64,000 nucleotides of DNA from Gautieria morchelliformis (lineage: Eukaryota > Basidiomycota > Agaricomycetes > Gomphales > Gomphaceae): positions 186,001 to 250,000 of the forward strand of contig WHVA01000107.1 in NCBI GenBank assembly GCA_015179125.1, in the 5' to 3' direction. Of the stretch, positions 21,476 to 32,636 are shown piece after piece. The translations under genes and the position numbers were made by a program. Each line of letters begins with the position of its first letter. Position 1 is the first letter of the stretch. The notes beneath the pieces are model-generated. The model was not told the DNA's origin. It searched no databases and saw nothing but the letters and a program-made list of their open reading frames with translations.

Positions 21476-23338
21476 ATGTCGAACGACGCGTCGACAAGTG
21501 GGGCGAGGGGTAGGAACACGCCGACGCAACGCCCGGCGATCCCGGCTATGGCGCAGGCCAAGCTGGACGCCCAGGGACGCATCCAGCCTAGAACTGCGAC
21601 GGGAACAGCCAGAGAAAAAGCGACAGAGCCAGCGAAGCGTGCAGGACAACCCCCGGAGAGGCGGGCGCCTACGACCCGACCGACCACTAGAGGGGCAGCA
21701 GCTGACACGGAAACGCTGACACGAGAAGAGATCAGGGATCTCCCGGGACAGGAGATAAAGAGTGCTGAAGAAGGTAAGCATTACCTCGAACACACGTTAC
21801 TGACAGTGCCAGGTGCCCCGTGGACGATCGACACGCTGTCCACCGCCCTGCTACAAGTTACACAATACAAGGGGGTGCCGCGACAGGCGGTCAACGCGAT
21901 GAGGTCTATCGCCTTCGCACTGGAGAGAGTTGAGGACGACGAGAGGAGCATGAGGGTGGTGAACTTAATAGGGGCGAGCATCAGAGAAGAGAGCGCTACC
22001 CTCGCGAACAGGGTACGGGAGGCCACTGAACTGGTTGACAAGGCTGCAGCAGTCGCTGGAGAGGCAGCCAGGGTGTCTCAGCAGGCCGCCGAGAAGGCGA
22101 CGGCGGTGGTGGAGACGATGCAGACTGCATCCTCTGCGGTCGCTACCACGGCATCCAAGATCAGCGAGACTACGTCCAGCTATCGGGACGCCATACTCAA
22201 GGCCTCGACGGCACCGCAACAGATACCAACAAGGGTGCACACTCTGGATGCGAGGGTGAGGGCGAGAGAAGGGATCAAACAGCGACAGGTGCTCGTAGAT
22301 GCTGCGGCTCTGGGGGACCGCATCCTGGCGGACCTGGACAACACCAAACTCGTGCTGAAAGCTAACGAAGTCATCGGCGACATGGGCTCGGATGGCTCCC
22401 AAGCCGTCGTTAGTGCCAAGAGGCTCACCAATGGTGGTGTTCTATTCGAGCTCGACTCTGAGGGCTTGGCGAGATGGCTCAACAAAGCGCGGCACAGAGT
22501 GCAATTCACAGAGGCCCTCGCGCACGACGCCAGGATAAAGGCACGGCTCTTCCCGCTCGTGCTCCAATTCATACCGCTGCACTTCGAACCGGAGAGGGAA
22601 GGCGAACTGCGGGGGATGGAAGAGAACAACAAGCTCCCCCTCGGCGCGATTGACAAGGCAAGGTGGATTAAGCCCAAACAGCGCCACGCCGCCAGCCAGA
22701 CCTGCGGCCATGCGCTGGTCACCTTCACCACACCTGAGATCGCCAATAAGGTCCTCACTGACGGGCTGATAGGGTGCCAAAAGCGGGTATACGCGGAGAA
22801 ATGCAAAAAACAGCCCACCCGATGCCTCAAATGTCAAGGTTGGAATTACCTGTCCTATGTCTGCCCACAAACCTATGACACGTGTGGTACCTGCGGCGGG
22901 CGGCACAAAACCTCAACCTGCGACCAGACGAGGCAGTACTGCATGTCGTGCAGGACGAACGACCACACCAGCTGGGCAAGGGCCTGCCCCACCTTCCTAG
23001 GTAAGTGTGCAGAGATGGACGCTAAGCTACTCGAGAACCAGATGCCCTACTTCCCTACTGAAGAAGACTGGACTCACGTGTCGCAGCCCCCCAAGCTGCC
23101 CCCCCCCCCATATTCCCATCGACCACTCAGCCGCTCCTGCCGACAACTGCCGGGGACTGGGAAACAGTCGCACACAGAAGGGGCAGCCACAGGCAGGCGA
23201 CCCTGCCTTACAGATGCAGGTCGCCCCTCCCTCAAGAAGGGTGACAGACGCAGCCAGGACCCCCACAGCCACACGCCAGCCCTCTCACCGCTCCCAACAC
23301 CATCAGCCTGGGCCCCACTGCTAGAAGGGGACACATAG
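21476..23338 (+). CDS. LINE ORF1: gag-like protein with zinc knuckles
   Basis: 620 aa, start ATG at 21476. Low-complexity basic N-terminus, a long Ala-rich probable coiled coil (residues about 150-260: EATELVDKAAAVAGEAARV), then a cysteine/histidine cluster at about 440-500 (CLKCQGWNYLSYVC, CGTCGGRHKTSTC, CMSCRTNDHTSWARAC), i.e. retrotransposon-type zinc knuckles that bind element RNA. The Pro-rich C-terminus ends 34 nt before the ORF2 start. Uninterrupted, so the first ORF could still be expressed. Confidence 0.88.
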   Translation: MSNDASTSGARGRNTPTQRPAIPAMAQAKLDAQGRIQPRTATGTAREKATEPAKRAGQPPERRAPTTRPTTRGAAADTETLTREEIRDLPGQEIKSAEEGKHYLEHTLLTVPGAPWTIDTLSTALLQVTQYKGVPRQAVNAMRSIAFALERVEDDERSMRVVNLIGASIREESATLANRVREATELVDKAAAVAGEAARVSQQAAEKATAVVETMQTASSAVATTASKISETTSSYRDAILKASTAPQQIPTRVHTLDARVRAREGIKQRQVLVDAAALGDRILADLDNTKLVLKANEVIGDMGSDGSQAVVSAKRLTNGGVLFELDSEGLARWLNKARHRVQFTEALAHDARIKARLFPLVLQFIPLHFEPEREGELRGMEENNKLPLGAIDKARWIKPKQRHAASQTCGHALVTFTTPEIANKVLTDGLIGCQKRVYAEKCKKQPTRCLKCQGWNYLSYVCPQTYDTCGTCGGRHKTSTCDQTRQYCMSCRTNDHTSWARACPTFLGKCAEMDAKLLENQMPYFPTEEDWTHVSQPPKLPPPPYSHRPLSRSCRQLPGTGKQSHTEGAATGRRPCLTDAGRPSLKKGDRRSQDPHSHTPALSPLPTPSAWAPLLEGDT

Positions 23339-23372
23339 ACGGAAACGACGGGCCGCCCCCTCCGACCCAGTG

Positions 23373-24353
23373 ATGTCTTACACGCTAGAACCATTGCCAA
23401 GGAGACTGAGAATATACCAACAAAATCTCAACAAATATGACAAGGCCCAGTACGACCTAATCAACTCTACAATACACGTGGAGCAGGACCTGATACTGCT
23501 GCAAGAGCCCTACATAGACACGCTGGGAAACACGAAGGCCAATCACAACTGGCGAGTACTATATCCCTCTTCCCATCTTACTGACCCAGCTACCAAGCGT
23601 TCGGTGATACTGGTGAACGCGGCACTGGATACCAACACATGGTCACAAATCTCTTTCACTGGATCAAACGATGTGACAGCGGTCCAGCTCAAGCACCCTC
23701 GAGGCAAAATAACAATCTTCAACATCTATAACGATTGCAAGCACTCAGTGACGCTGAGGGCCGTCGATAGCTACATCAACTCAGAGTGGAATCGCATCAT
23801 CCAACATGAGACGGAATCCATGCTGTGGTGCGGGGACTTCAACCGGCACCACCCCATGTGGGACGAGGAGAGGAACCACCACCTATTTACGGCGGAAGCG
23901 ACCAGGGCTGCAGAGGAGCTGATCTCACTTCTCGCAGATTACAACATGGTTATGACATTGCCAAGGCGCCTCCCTACCCTGCAGTCCATGTCTACGAAAA
24001 ATTGGACACGAGTCGACAACGTGTTCTGTACAGATAACATAGCTGACTCAATCGTCATCTGCGACACTGCGCCGGGGAGAAGAGGGCCTGGCACCGACCA
24101 TGTGCCAATCCTCACAACACTCGACATCGGGGTCGAGGTCAAAAAACCGGAACCATTTCGCAACTACAGAATGGTCGACTGGAGGGACTTCAGGGAACAG
24201 CTGGCCGAGCAGCTAGAGGCGATCCCGGACGCGAGGGAATTGGGCACCATAGCTGAGTTCAATGAAATGGTCAGTGCGCTAACAACTGCCATCCAGGACA
24301 CTATCGATATGGCCGTGCCGATGTTGAAGCCAGTTCCACACTTGCGACGTTGA
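23373..24353 (+). pseudogene. LINE ORF2 part 1: apurinic-type endonuclease
   Basis: ATG at 23373. Shows the APE endonuclease order: QNLNK near the N-terminus, catalytic Glu in LLQEPY, GDFNRHHPMWD, and the terminal DHVPI motif with preceding GTD. This domain nicks target DNA for reverse transcription. The frame ends at TGA 24351-24353 in the context LRR-stop-WTRE, where intact relatives would be expected to have Trp; reading continues in the same frame to about 24600, where a frame change leads into the RT part. Confidence 0.85.
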
Positions 24354-26080
24354 TGGACTAGGGAGCTGTCAGAGCTAAAGAAGAAAAAGAACAGGATAAA
24401 TCACCAGTCTTATAAGCATCGCACCTCTGCTGACCACCCCTCTCACGAAGAACACAGGGAGATAAGCGAAAAATACGGCAAGGCGATCAGCAAGGCCAAG
24501 GCACAGCATTGGGCCGACTACCTGGATGGGCTGGACGAGGGACTGCTCTGGACGGCGAATAAGTACCTTACCAACCCAGCCACTGATGGAGGGAGGTCCC
24601 GGATACCCTCACTGCACTCGTGGACAGCAACGGCGTTGCCAGCACAGCAGAGACCAACGAAGAAAAAGGCAGGGCTCTTGCCATGGCCTTCTTCCCGCCC
24701 AGGCCCGATGAGTCACAGGTCCCGCCAGGCTATCAGTACCCGAGACGGGTGAACCACGCATTCCAGCTTAATGGAGACCAGCTCAGATGCCAGATTTGCA
24801 AGCTAAAGCCATACAAGGCTCCAGGAGACGATGGGATACCGAATATAGTCCTGAAGGAGTCGGCGGACCTTCTTGCTGAGTATCTCCTGTGTATATTCAG
24901 AGCCAAATTTACCCTGAGCACCTACAGTGACAATTGGAAATTGTGGATCACAGTGGTACTGCGGAAACCGGGCAAGGCCAGCTACGACACCCCAAAATCC
25001 TACCGCCCCATTGCGCTCCTCAACACGATTGGGAAACTCCTGATGGCGATAGTGGCAGAGGACCTGGTCTACCTGACCGAAAAGCACGGCCTCCTCCCGG
25101 CGAACCACTTCGGAGGCAGGCCTGGGAGAACGACCACGGACTCCATCCATCTTGTCGTCAACAAAATCAGGGGCGCTTGGCGCAGGAAGAAGGTCACGGT
25201 CATGCTATTCCTGGACATCGAGGGGGCGTTCCCGAATGCAGTCACGGACTGCCTGCTTCACAATATGAGGAAAAGGAAGGTCCCGGAAGCCTATGTGTTA
25301 TTCGTAGAACGGCTGCTCGACGGCAGGCGCACCAGGATCAAATTCGATGACTTCACGTCAGAATGGGTACCAATAGACAACGGTATAGGACAGGGTATTC
25401 TATACCTATTCTACAATGCTGACTTACTAGATGTCGCCTCGGGCAAGGGCCAGACGGCGGTAGCATACGTGGACGACGCCAACCTCCTCTCCGAGGGTGA
25501 CACGTATGAGGAGGCGTACGATGGGCTGAGGGAGATGTTGCTAAAGGTAGGGGGGGCGAGGGAGTGGACACTAACTCACCATTCGCGATTTGAGAAATCC
25601 AAATTCGCCGTAGTTGGCTTCTCCCGCAAGCGGGTCCCAGACCCCACTCGACCTGGCAAAACCTCACGTGAACAGAGACCTGACTTCGTTTACGAGGGCA
25701 CAGTGATAAGACCGCCATCGGCTCACAAATTCCTTGGAGTGTGCTTGGACGAGGAATTGCGGTGGAAGACCCAGTCGGAGAAGGCTGTCGCGAAAGCTGC
25801 TAAGTGGACGCTTCTGGCTCGTAGATTGACTAAACCCTCCACAGGCATCAGGGCAGTTTACATGAGGCAGCTGTACTGCGCAGTGGCTATTCCCAAGTTC
25901 GCCTACACAGTGGACGTATGGTTCACGCCAATTCAGAGGATGGAAGGCAGGAAAAGAGCGACTGGCTCTGTTGGGGTGGTATGTAAGCTAACATCAATAC
26001 AGCGGATGGCCACCATTGCCATCACGGGGGCCATGCGCACCACTGCTAGTGACGTGCTAGAGGTCCACGCCAATGTCTAA
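24354..26080 (+). pseudogene. LINE ORF2 part 2: reverse transcriptase
   Basis: After the linker region the frame shifts near 24600-24620 into a 486-codon frame. RT motifs: KPYKAPGDDGIPN, RKPGKASYDTPKSYRPI, LDIEGAFPN and catalytic YVDD at about 25470. Between GIGQG and ILYLFYNADLL the usual PLSM-type residues are missing, a small in-frame deletion in a core motif that should impair activity. The frame ends at TAA 26078-26080 at the place where LINE 1 reads HANLLP. Confidence 0.85.
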
Positions 26081-27412
26081 CCGATCGAGCTCCTGCTGGC
26101 CGGCATCTGCTACAGAGCGGCCAGCCCGCTAGCAACCCTCCCCAAGACACACCCACTGCACCGCCCAGCACGCGCGTGCGCTCTTCGACTAGTCAAGAGG
26201 CACCCCTCTCCCCTACACCAGCTATTCCACAGGTTCCACCTGACCCCGGGCGACTTCGAGGAGATTGCGCCCTTCATGCATGCGCCCGACGCACCTGGGC
26301 TCTATGCGACGGAGATTGCGGGCTCCAGAGAGGAATCAAAAGAGATGGCTGGAGGTGATGCGGCAGATGCACAGGTGTACGCGGACGGATCTGGAATCGA
26401 CAACAGCGCCGGGGCGGCAGCAGTTCTGTACAGGCAAGGCAGGAGGACGGCGGCGCTACGATACAGGCTCGGGCCACTCACCAGACACACCACGTATGAA
26501 GCCGAGGCAATTGGGGTGGCACTGGCCCTTGAGCTTCTGGGACGCGAGCGGAACGTGAAGTCAGCGACCATCCTGTTAGATAATCAGGGGGTGCTACAAG
26601 CCGTCAGGAACATACGACCCCGCTCGGCGCAGTACATCCTGGGCCAGGTTCATGACCTAGCGAACAAGATCGCGGCACCCTCACGGCGAAATAAGGTGGT
26701 GCTGAAGCTGATGTGGATCTCAGGTCACGACGAGGTCGCTGGTAACGCGGAAGCTGACTTAGAGGTGAAGAAGGCGGCAGCAGGAGAAAGCAGCCCGATG
26801 AGTACACTCCCCCCGTTCCTGAGATCTAACGAACTGCCATGCAGCCTGGCTGCGGCGAGACAGGCGCACAAAGCGGGCTCACGACACGCCTGGAGGGAGC
26901 GATGGAAACAATCGCCACGCTATGCTCGGATGTCGAGAATAGATGACAGCCTCCCCTCGTGCACATACCTCAGTGACACGGCAGAGCTCACAAGGGCGCA
27001 ACACAGTCTGATCAGGCAGCTACGGACCGGACACGTGCCACTCAACAAACATATGCACCGCATTAAAAAGGCACCGTCCCCACTGTGCCCCGCCTGTCAC
27101 AAGGCGGATGAGACGACCCATCATTTCCTCATAGACTGCCGCACTCATGAGCATGCACGGTTCAAGCTGAGGAGAAGGTTGGGCAGGAAGGCATCGTCCA
27201 TCAAGGACTTGTTGGGAAAGCCGGATTCCATGACAGCGCTGCTCGACTATGTCACTGCAACAGGGAGGCTCAGAGGGATATTCGGTGATGTTTCGACACC
27301 GCCTTCCCGACTTATGAACAGAATGACCGGCTTGACAGATTTTCACCATGATACTACCACAGCAACACTATGCTACTGGCTGCCCACCCACGGGACAAAC
27401 CTATGCTCATGA
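26081..27412 (+). pseudogene. LINE ORF2 part 3: RNase H and C-terminal zinc motif
   Basis: Same frame as the RT part after the TAA. RNase H residues are visible: YADGSG, YEAEAIG, LLDNQG and GHDEVAGNAEAD (about 26379-26760). A CPACH...H...C zinc-binding pattern follows at about 27088. The frame ends at 27412, followed by the 3' UTR. Confidence 0.85.
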
Positions 27413-28487
27413 CTACACTAAATCATCACACACCACACCACCACACTCCCACAACCCCACTCAGCTCGTGCAGTGGCGTGATTTGACTCGGCGCAGCAAG
27501 ACCATGAAGACCCCCCGGATCTTTATTTCTTCAACTGCGGCGCTCCTTCCCGTCGTGCTAGCCTGCTTATGCAGCCGAGCACTTACGACGTCAGACCACC
27601 CTCATCAGCAAACACCCGAGAGCACAGGAGGAGTACTTACCTCACGAGAGGGGGGCAGTAAACGGCTCAAGGAGCCGGGCCGGCGGGGGGAGCAGGACCC
27701 GTCGTCGGTGCAACTGCTCACTCGAGGACGCAGTGGGCTAGGGAGTCCCAGGGAGCGAGGGGAAAGGCCCGCCCATTTTAAGTACAGCGCGTGTAGCGAC
27801 CATCATAGGCTAAGCCTGAGGTCGAATAAAATGATATAAAAAAAAAAAAAAAAAAAAGGTCGATATTGCGCACAAAGTACCGTGACCGCAGTGGTCTGCG
27901 AGAGCTAATATATATAGTAGCCATCAAAGGTACCATATCGGTTATAGCCAGGCCCCACCCTTGTCCCCACGAGGGTATTGCCTTGACCACGCACGCTGGT
28001 AGCAGCGGGGATCTAACTGACCCACACTTACCTCGGTTACCGGCCCCCTTGTACACGATATCTCCCAGTATTTGGGCCCACTCAGTACCACTGTGCACCT
28101 ATATATTATTTGTCCCAGGTTCTCCAAGGCCTGGATATTATCCGGCAGGATACCCTTCGAACCTTCAGGTCGGTCCGAGTCTGCCGTTGAAGGTCTTTGG
28201 CCAGCCCCAGCCCTGTTGCTACCGTGCTCGCTTCCCGTGACATCTCACTGCAATTCTCCAACAGGTGTCGGTGTGCGTGCTGTCCCATCCGACTCCCATA
28301 GCCAGGATCTCATATCTTGCTGCTATGACAGCCATCCCTGCCTCTTACTCTTAGTATCTTGTACCTCACACCAACAGGCTCACAGATCCTCCCATGACAC
28401 ATGCTCCAGTGCTTTTGACATGCCGTAAGAAGCCCTTAGTAATTGGCCGCACCATACGCGGGAACCCTGTGCATGAACGTCCAAATT

Positions 28488-28567
28488 ATGTATGCCTCGT
28501 CTTACATAGGGCAATGCCCCAATAGACAAAAATGGATAATAAAAATAAAAATAAAAATAAAAAAACT
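28488..28567 (+). mobile_element. 80-bp LINE 3'-end insertion with target-site duplication
   Basis: Contains the LINE 1-type 3' end (CGTCTTACATAGGGCAATGCC) and an (AAAAAT)n-like tail. Flanked by TCCAAATT at 28480-28487 and 28568-28575; copy A has a single TCCAAATT (about 2689-2696). This is an extreme 5' truncation. Confidence 0.92.
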
Positions 28568-29016
28568 TCCAAATTCTTGGGTAACTTCCAGTCGATCGAT
28601 ATGTTGGGTTTCCAGTGCACCGGCGATTGTATTGGAACATCCCAATACATGTGAATCCTCGATTCTACTTTCTGGATGAAGATAACCCAACGTCTACTAC
28701 TGATCATGACCGTGGCACATGCTCCGTTGTGGCCTCTGTCGATTCTTCTCAATTGTATCCATGTCTCAACTTCCCGTGTTGTATTGAGATCTCCAGTGAG
28801 AATGTGCTTCTTTTTCTTTCCGCCTCGAGGCGGCCTGCCTTCCTTGCTCTGGTGAGACGCGCGGCGTGCTGGCCCTAGGGTGAGCATGCATTGATATGGC
28901 AAGCCCTGTCGAGAGACTCTATTGTAGCCCCAATAGAAGGCCACACCCTGAGATAAATCACTTAAAGCTCCTCCGCAGCCTCTTCACGTGGATAATTTCC
29001 AGCATCTCTTTTTCTA

Positions 29017-30073
29017 TTGCGTGAGTCAAACCTTATTGCGCTTTGGGTTATAGCACTTCATGACCACAGGCTACTGCAGACTATACTGTGTGGGCCCAGC
29101 CAGCAGTACTTACATAGTTCTTCCATTCATCCCCTCGGAGGAGGTGTGCCGGTCTCAAGCAGCACTTGTTATCGGAGCTCAGGTGATGACAGACACCGCC
29201 ATGTGTGCATTGATTATTCAGGTAGCTGTGATTTTCTATTGTCATGGCGAGTACATAATTCAGACAGACATAGCTGTGGTTGGATATCAGAGCTACCATC
29301 CATGGACCTCTTACCCCCGGACAAGTTCGGTGGACGAGAGCTACGGCGGATCTCATTTGTCAACATCCGTAATGGGTACTAATTTATGGCCTTTTTTAAC
29401 CACAACAGCTTCTATCAGCGTCTTACCTGTCTCTACTGGCGTTCTCGTTGCCGGCTCTCGGTGTTACGCCAGTAAACATCTCATTTCTTACATGGCAGTG
29501 TCTTCTCTCAGGTTGAGGTCACACAGTTGGGTTTTTACTGTTTTTTATCTCTAAGTGGCCGTTTGTGAGCACTTCCTGTCATATACACTATGCAAGGGGG
29601 ACAGTTGACCACCTCCCTAGTTTTATCTGCCAGTACGTGGTATTGCTCGCCATCTTGATCGTTACTCTCATCTTTGATGGTAAGTGGATTCTCGCTGTGA
29701 AACTTCGCTGATCGTTCTCAAAGTCTGCATCATCCGCATTCTGTATCGTCATTGGAGGTTTTTCCGACGGAGTGGAGAAAGCGGACTTCAAGTCTCACTC
29801 TCTGTGGTCTTGCGCGTCATCATTTTTTGCGTATATCGTGTTGTGGTCGCTGTGTATGTTCACTTTCCCATATGCTGGTACTTCTCGCGTCCTGAGTCTG
29901 ATCATCTGCATGGGTATCTGCTCGGCTACATACGCCCTTGCCACCGTGAAAGAGCATATGTGGCAACTATGCTTGACGCTTTGGGAATTGGCATCCTTAG
30001 TGGCTCTAATGGAGTTGGACCGTCTTTCATCCCTGTGTGGGTCGACATGCTGCAAGCCGGAAGTGCGTTTTAG
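29017..30073 (+). CDS. Candidate multi-pass membrane protein, copy B
   Basis: Counterpart of 4142-5221. The last exons are 29529-29679 and 29724-30073 with a 44-nt intron at 29680-29723. Exon and intron are identical to copy A except for one base in about 480 (GCGTCC against GCATCC), which changes Val to Ile. Upstream, the open frame 29060-29554 is longer than in copy A (164 against 113 codons) because of small indels. Sequence past the stop codon diverges much more. Function unknown; hydrophobic segments suggest a seven-helix-like membrane protein. Confidence 0.42.
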
Positions 30074-30713
30074 CCGTCATCGTGCTATAGCGATCGTAAG
30101 AGTACTCACGAGCTTCAACTCCCATAGCACCACTCGTTGCCTTGTTTATTTTTGGCACGAGCAAGTTGAGTATTGTTGTTGTACCAATTCCGTCGCTAGA
30201 GCTGCTATGTCAGGAATTTCTTGACACCTTGATGTTTTGGAGAAGGTTCAATCCCATTTTCGATACTTTGATGTTCCAGTGCAGAAGGTCTCCAACCACA
30301 CAGAGAGCATCCAATGCGCATGGAGAAGTCTTTGATGCCGAGAGTGTGGTCTTCGGCGATAGTGTATTGGATACTACTAGGCAAGAAACAAAGAGTACCG
30401 ATGATCGATGAGGGCTTGGCTCTGTAGTTTTTATTTTCGATTTGCTTCACGGTTGTTATTTATCCATTGGTTCATCCCTTTTAGTCTCTCATGTTTTCTA
30501 TGTATTCTTCTTTGTACTCTCTATCACCCCCATGCAATGTGTGGTAAGCATGATGTTAGGAACTAAAGGAAGCAGTGCGCTTTAGCTACATTTATAAAGG
30601 TAGACGAGCAAAAGGAGCATTAGAGAGCGTATACACTAGAGAATAACAGGAAATCAAACATAGCTGTTCACTTTATTAAATATTGGTGACACATCCAGTT
30701 GACCTGTTTGGTT

Positions 30714-30946
30714 CTTAGTGCGAGCCCTTGCAAGATCTTTGTTTCTAAGGTTTCTTCTCTATCCTGCATATTCTGACTCTGCCTCCTGCTTCCATCCTCA
30801 AACTGCCAACCTCAGCTTCGACTTCAAAATCCCAAACCTTTGTCAACGTGAGTTCCAAAATACTTAGCACCAGTAGCTGCAACACATGTGTAAGCCTCAG
30901 TCCTTTTCTAGTCCTGACCCCAGGATTTATGATATGTAACAATAGA
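30714..30946. other. Copy B interval missing from copy A
   Basis: About 233 bp between the two homologous flanks. In copy A the same place holds the LTR/LINE cluster 5866-10943. No feature recognised. Confidence 0.6.
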
Positions 30947-31024
30947 TAAGCATACAGGTACTGAAACAAAGTCTATATATCATTACATATTAAAATTAGC
31001 TAATTCATTGTTCGGGAATGCTGC

Positions 31025-32460
31025 TTACCAAGACATCTTACTTAACTCCATAACTTGAACCTCCAGCTCTTCAGCATCCTTCCACTGGCCCTGGTTCTGA
31101 TAGGTTAAAGCAAGGTTGTTCATGGCCCCCAGGGTGTCAGGATGCTCCTCACCAAGGACCCTCTTCCTTGCCTCGATGACTTGAACTTCCAGCTCTTCAG
31201 AATCCTTCCACTGGTCCTGATTCTGATAGGCTGTTGCAAGGTTTCCCATGGCCGTGAGGGTGTCAGGATGCTCCTCACCAAGGACCCTCTTCATTGCCTC
31301 CATAACTTGAACCTCCAGCTCCTCAGCATCCTTCCACTGGCCCTGATTCCTATAGATTGAGGCAAGGTTGCCCATGGCGGTCAGGGTGTCAGGATGCTCC
31401 TCACCAAGGGCCCTCTTGGTTGCCTCTATGACTTGGACCTCTATCTCTTCAGCATCCTTCCACTGGCCCTGCTTCTGATAGGTTAAGGCAAGGTTGCCCA
31501 TGGCCCTCAGGGTGTCAGGATGCTCCTCAACAAGGACCCTCTTCCTTGCTTGCATCACTTGCATCTCCAGCTCTTCAGCATCCTTCCGCAGGCCCTGATT
31601 CCTATAATTTAAGGCAACATTATCCATGGCCCCCAGGGTGTCAAGATGCTCCTCACCAAGGACCCGCTTCCTTTCCTCCATGACTTTGACCTCCAGCTGT
31701 TCAGTATCTTTCCATTGCCCTGCTTCATTGAAGACTTTTGCAAAATTTTCTGCCATGGTTGAGTTTGTAGCTTTTGTATATAGCTCATTGATATGGGACA
31801 GCAGAGATCTCTTAAATGCATAATCCTCTGTACTATCTTCACCTGGGATACAAAGTGCTAGTATTTGCATTGCACACCCTTCCTTATTCTCCTGCTCTGC
31901 CATCTCTTGGTTATCTCAAACCCAGACATGTACTAATGGACAAAGGAAAAATTTGCTGTCTTCTTCATCCATACTAATTAATGAGTATGATGTTAATTCA
32001 TTAATGATCTCCTGGAATTGAAAGTCACTCCAGCCACCATCTGCGGTTTGAGATTTATGCAAGAATCGTCTTGCATCATCAAATGGTCCATCAATATCCA
32101 CAAGATATGCCTTTTGAAAGATGCTTTTGGAAATCCCCATATAATGTAAAAATGCACAGAGGTGTAGCAGGGTTGCTGCAGTGGGACTGAGCCTTTTAAA
32201 GCTAATTTCCCATGTTGTATATACTGCCCATGGATAATTATCCACCATTTGTACTGAGTGCTTGCTCATCAGTTGAGCTCGATCCTTCTGAAAGATCTTC
32301 AAGTATTCATTGAGACTGCATCCCTTTGAGATATATGCCCCTGCTTTGACAATGGCCAGAGGAAGGTAACCAAGTTCTTTGACAATGTAAAGGATGTCGA
32401 TCTTAAGACCTTGTATCACAAGGGCACTACAGAACTTGACCAATGAGTGGTATTCTGAAT
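31025..32460 (-). pseudogene. NB-ARC - TPR NLR pseudogene (copy B), 5' part lost to Gypsy A
   Basis: The upper part (32443-31919) is the C-terminal ARC/winged-helix half of an NB-ARC ATPase: KELGYLPLAIVKAGAYI is the GLPLA-type motif and LCPLVHVWV the region before the TPRs. TGA at 31916-31918 interrupts the frame where Arg or Gln is usual; the same frame then runs through 31903-31025 with the pre-TPR helix (RSLLSHINELYTK) and five TPR units. The P-loop and any patatin domain are missing because Gypsy A sequence begins at about 32460-32470. The closest local relative is the 13-unit gene at 11018-13237. Confidence 0.82.
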
Positions 32461-32469
32461 GCTACATAG

Positions 32470-32600
32470 TGACAGGTAAGAGTAAGATGCGATGGGAACC
32501 GCTGGCCGGTTCCCACGCATAAACTATACAGTGGGTCCCTAAGGGGCCCACTGGGATTATGTAATAACTATTGAACATGTAGATACACGGGTTATTTACA
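32470..32600 (-). mobile_element. 3' LTR of Gypsy A (about 131-141 bp)
   Basis: The minus strand starts TGTAAATAACCCG directly after a polypurine tract GAGGGGGAGGG (32601-32611) and contains a hairpin TGGGAACCG.../CGGTTCCCA. The outer end is ambiguous: CA ends are possible at 32470 or 32460, where the NLR reading frame begins. No partner LTR in the window. Confidence 0.6.
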
Positions 32601-32636
32601 CCCTCCCCCTCTATAGACAACTATAGGGATCAACTA

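Larger units (their letters stand above)
21313..27856 (+). mobile_element. Full-length non-LTR retrotransposon (LINE 2) with target-site duplication
   Basis: Flanked by direct repeats AGGTCGATATTG at 21301-21312 and 27857-27868; the uninterrupted site is visible in copy A (AAGGTCGACATTGCGCAC, about 2064-2081). It has a 163-bp 5' UTR, ORF1 (gag-like, zinc knuckles), ORF2 (AP endonuclease, RT, RNase H), about 430 bp of 3' UTR and an A tail (about 27838-27857). Several ORF2 lesions make this copy inactive. Being inside copy B only, it inserted after the segmental duplication. Confidence 0.93.
27857..30713. repeat. Segmental duplication, copy B right part
   Basis: Resumes copy A homology from about 2068 to 5865. 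It lacks the segment equivalent to roughly 3110-4108 of copy A (the join is at about 28982, between CGCAGCC and TCTTCACGTGG) and carries an extra 80-bp LINE tail at 28488-28567. Confidence 0.9.
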
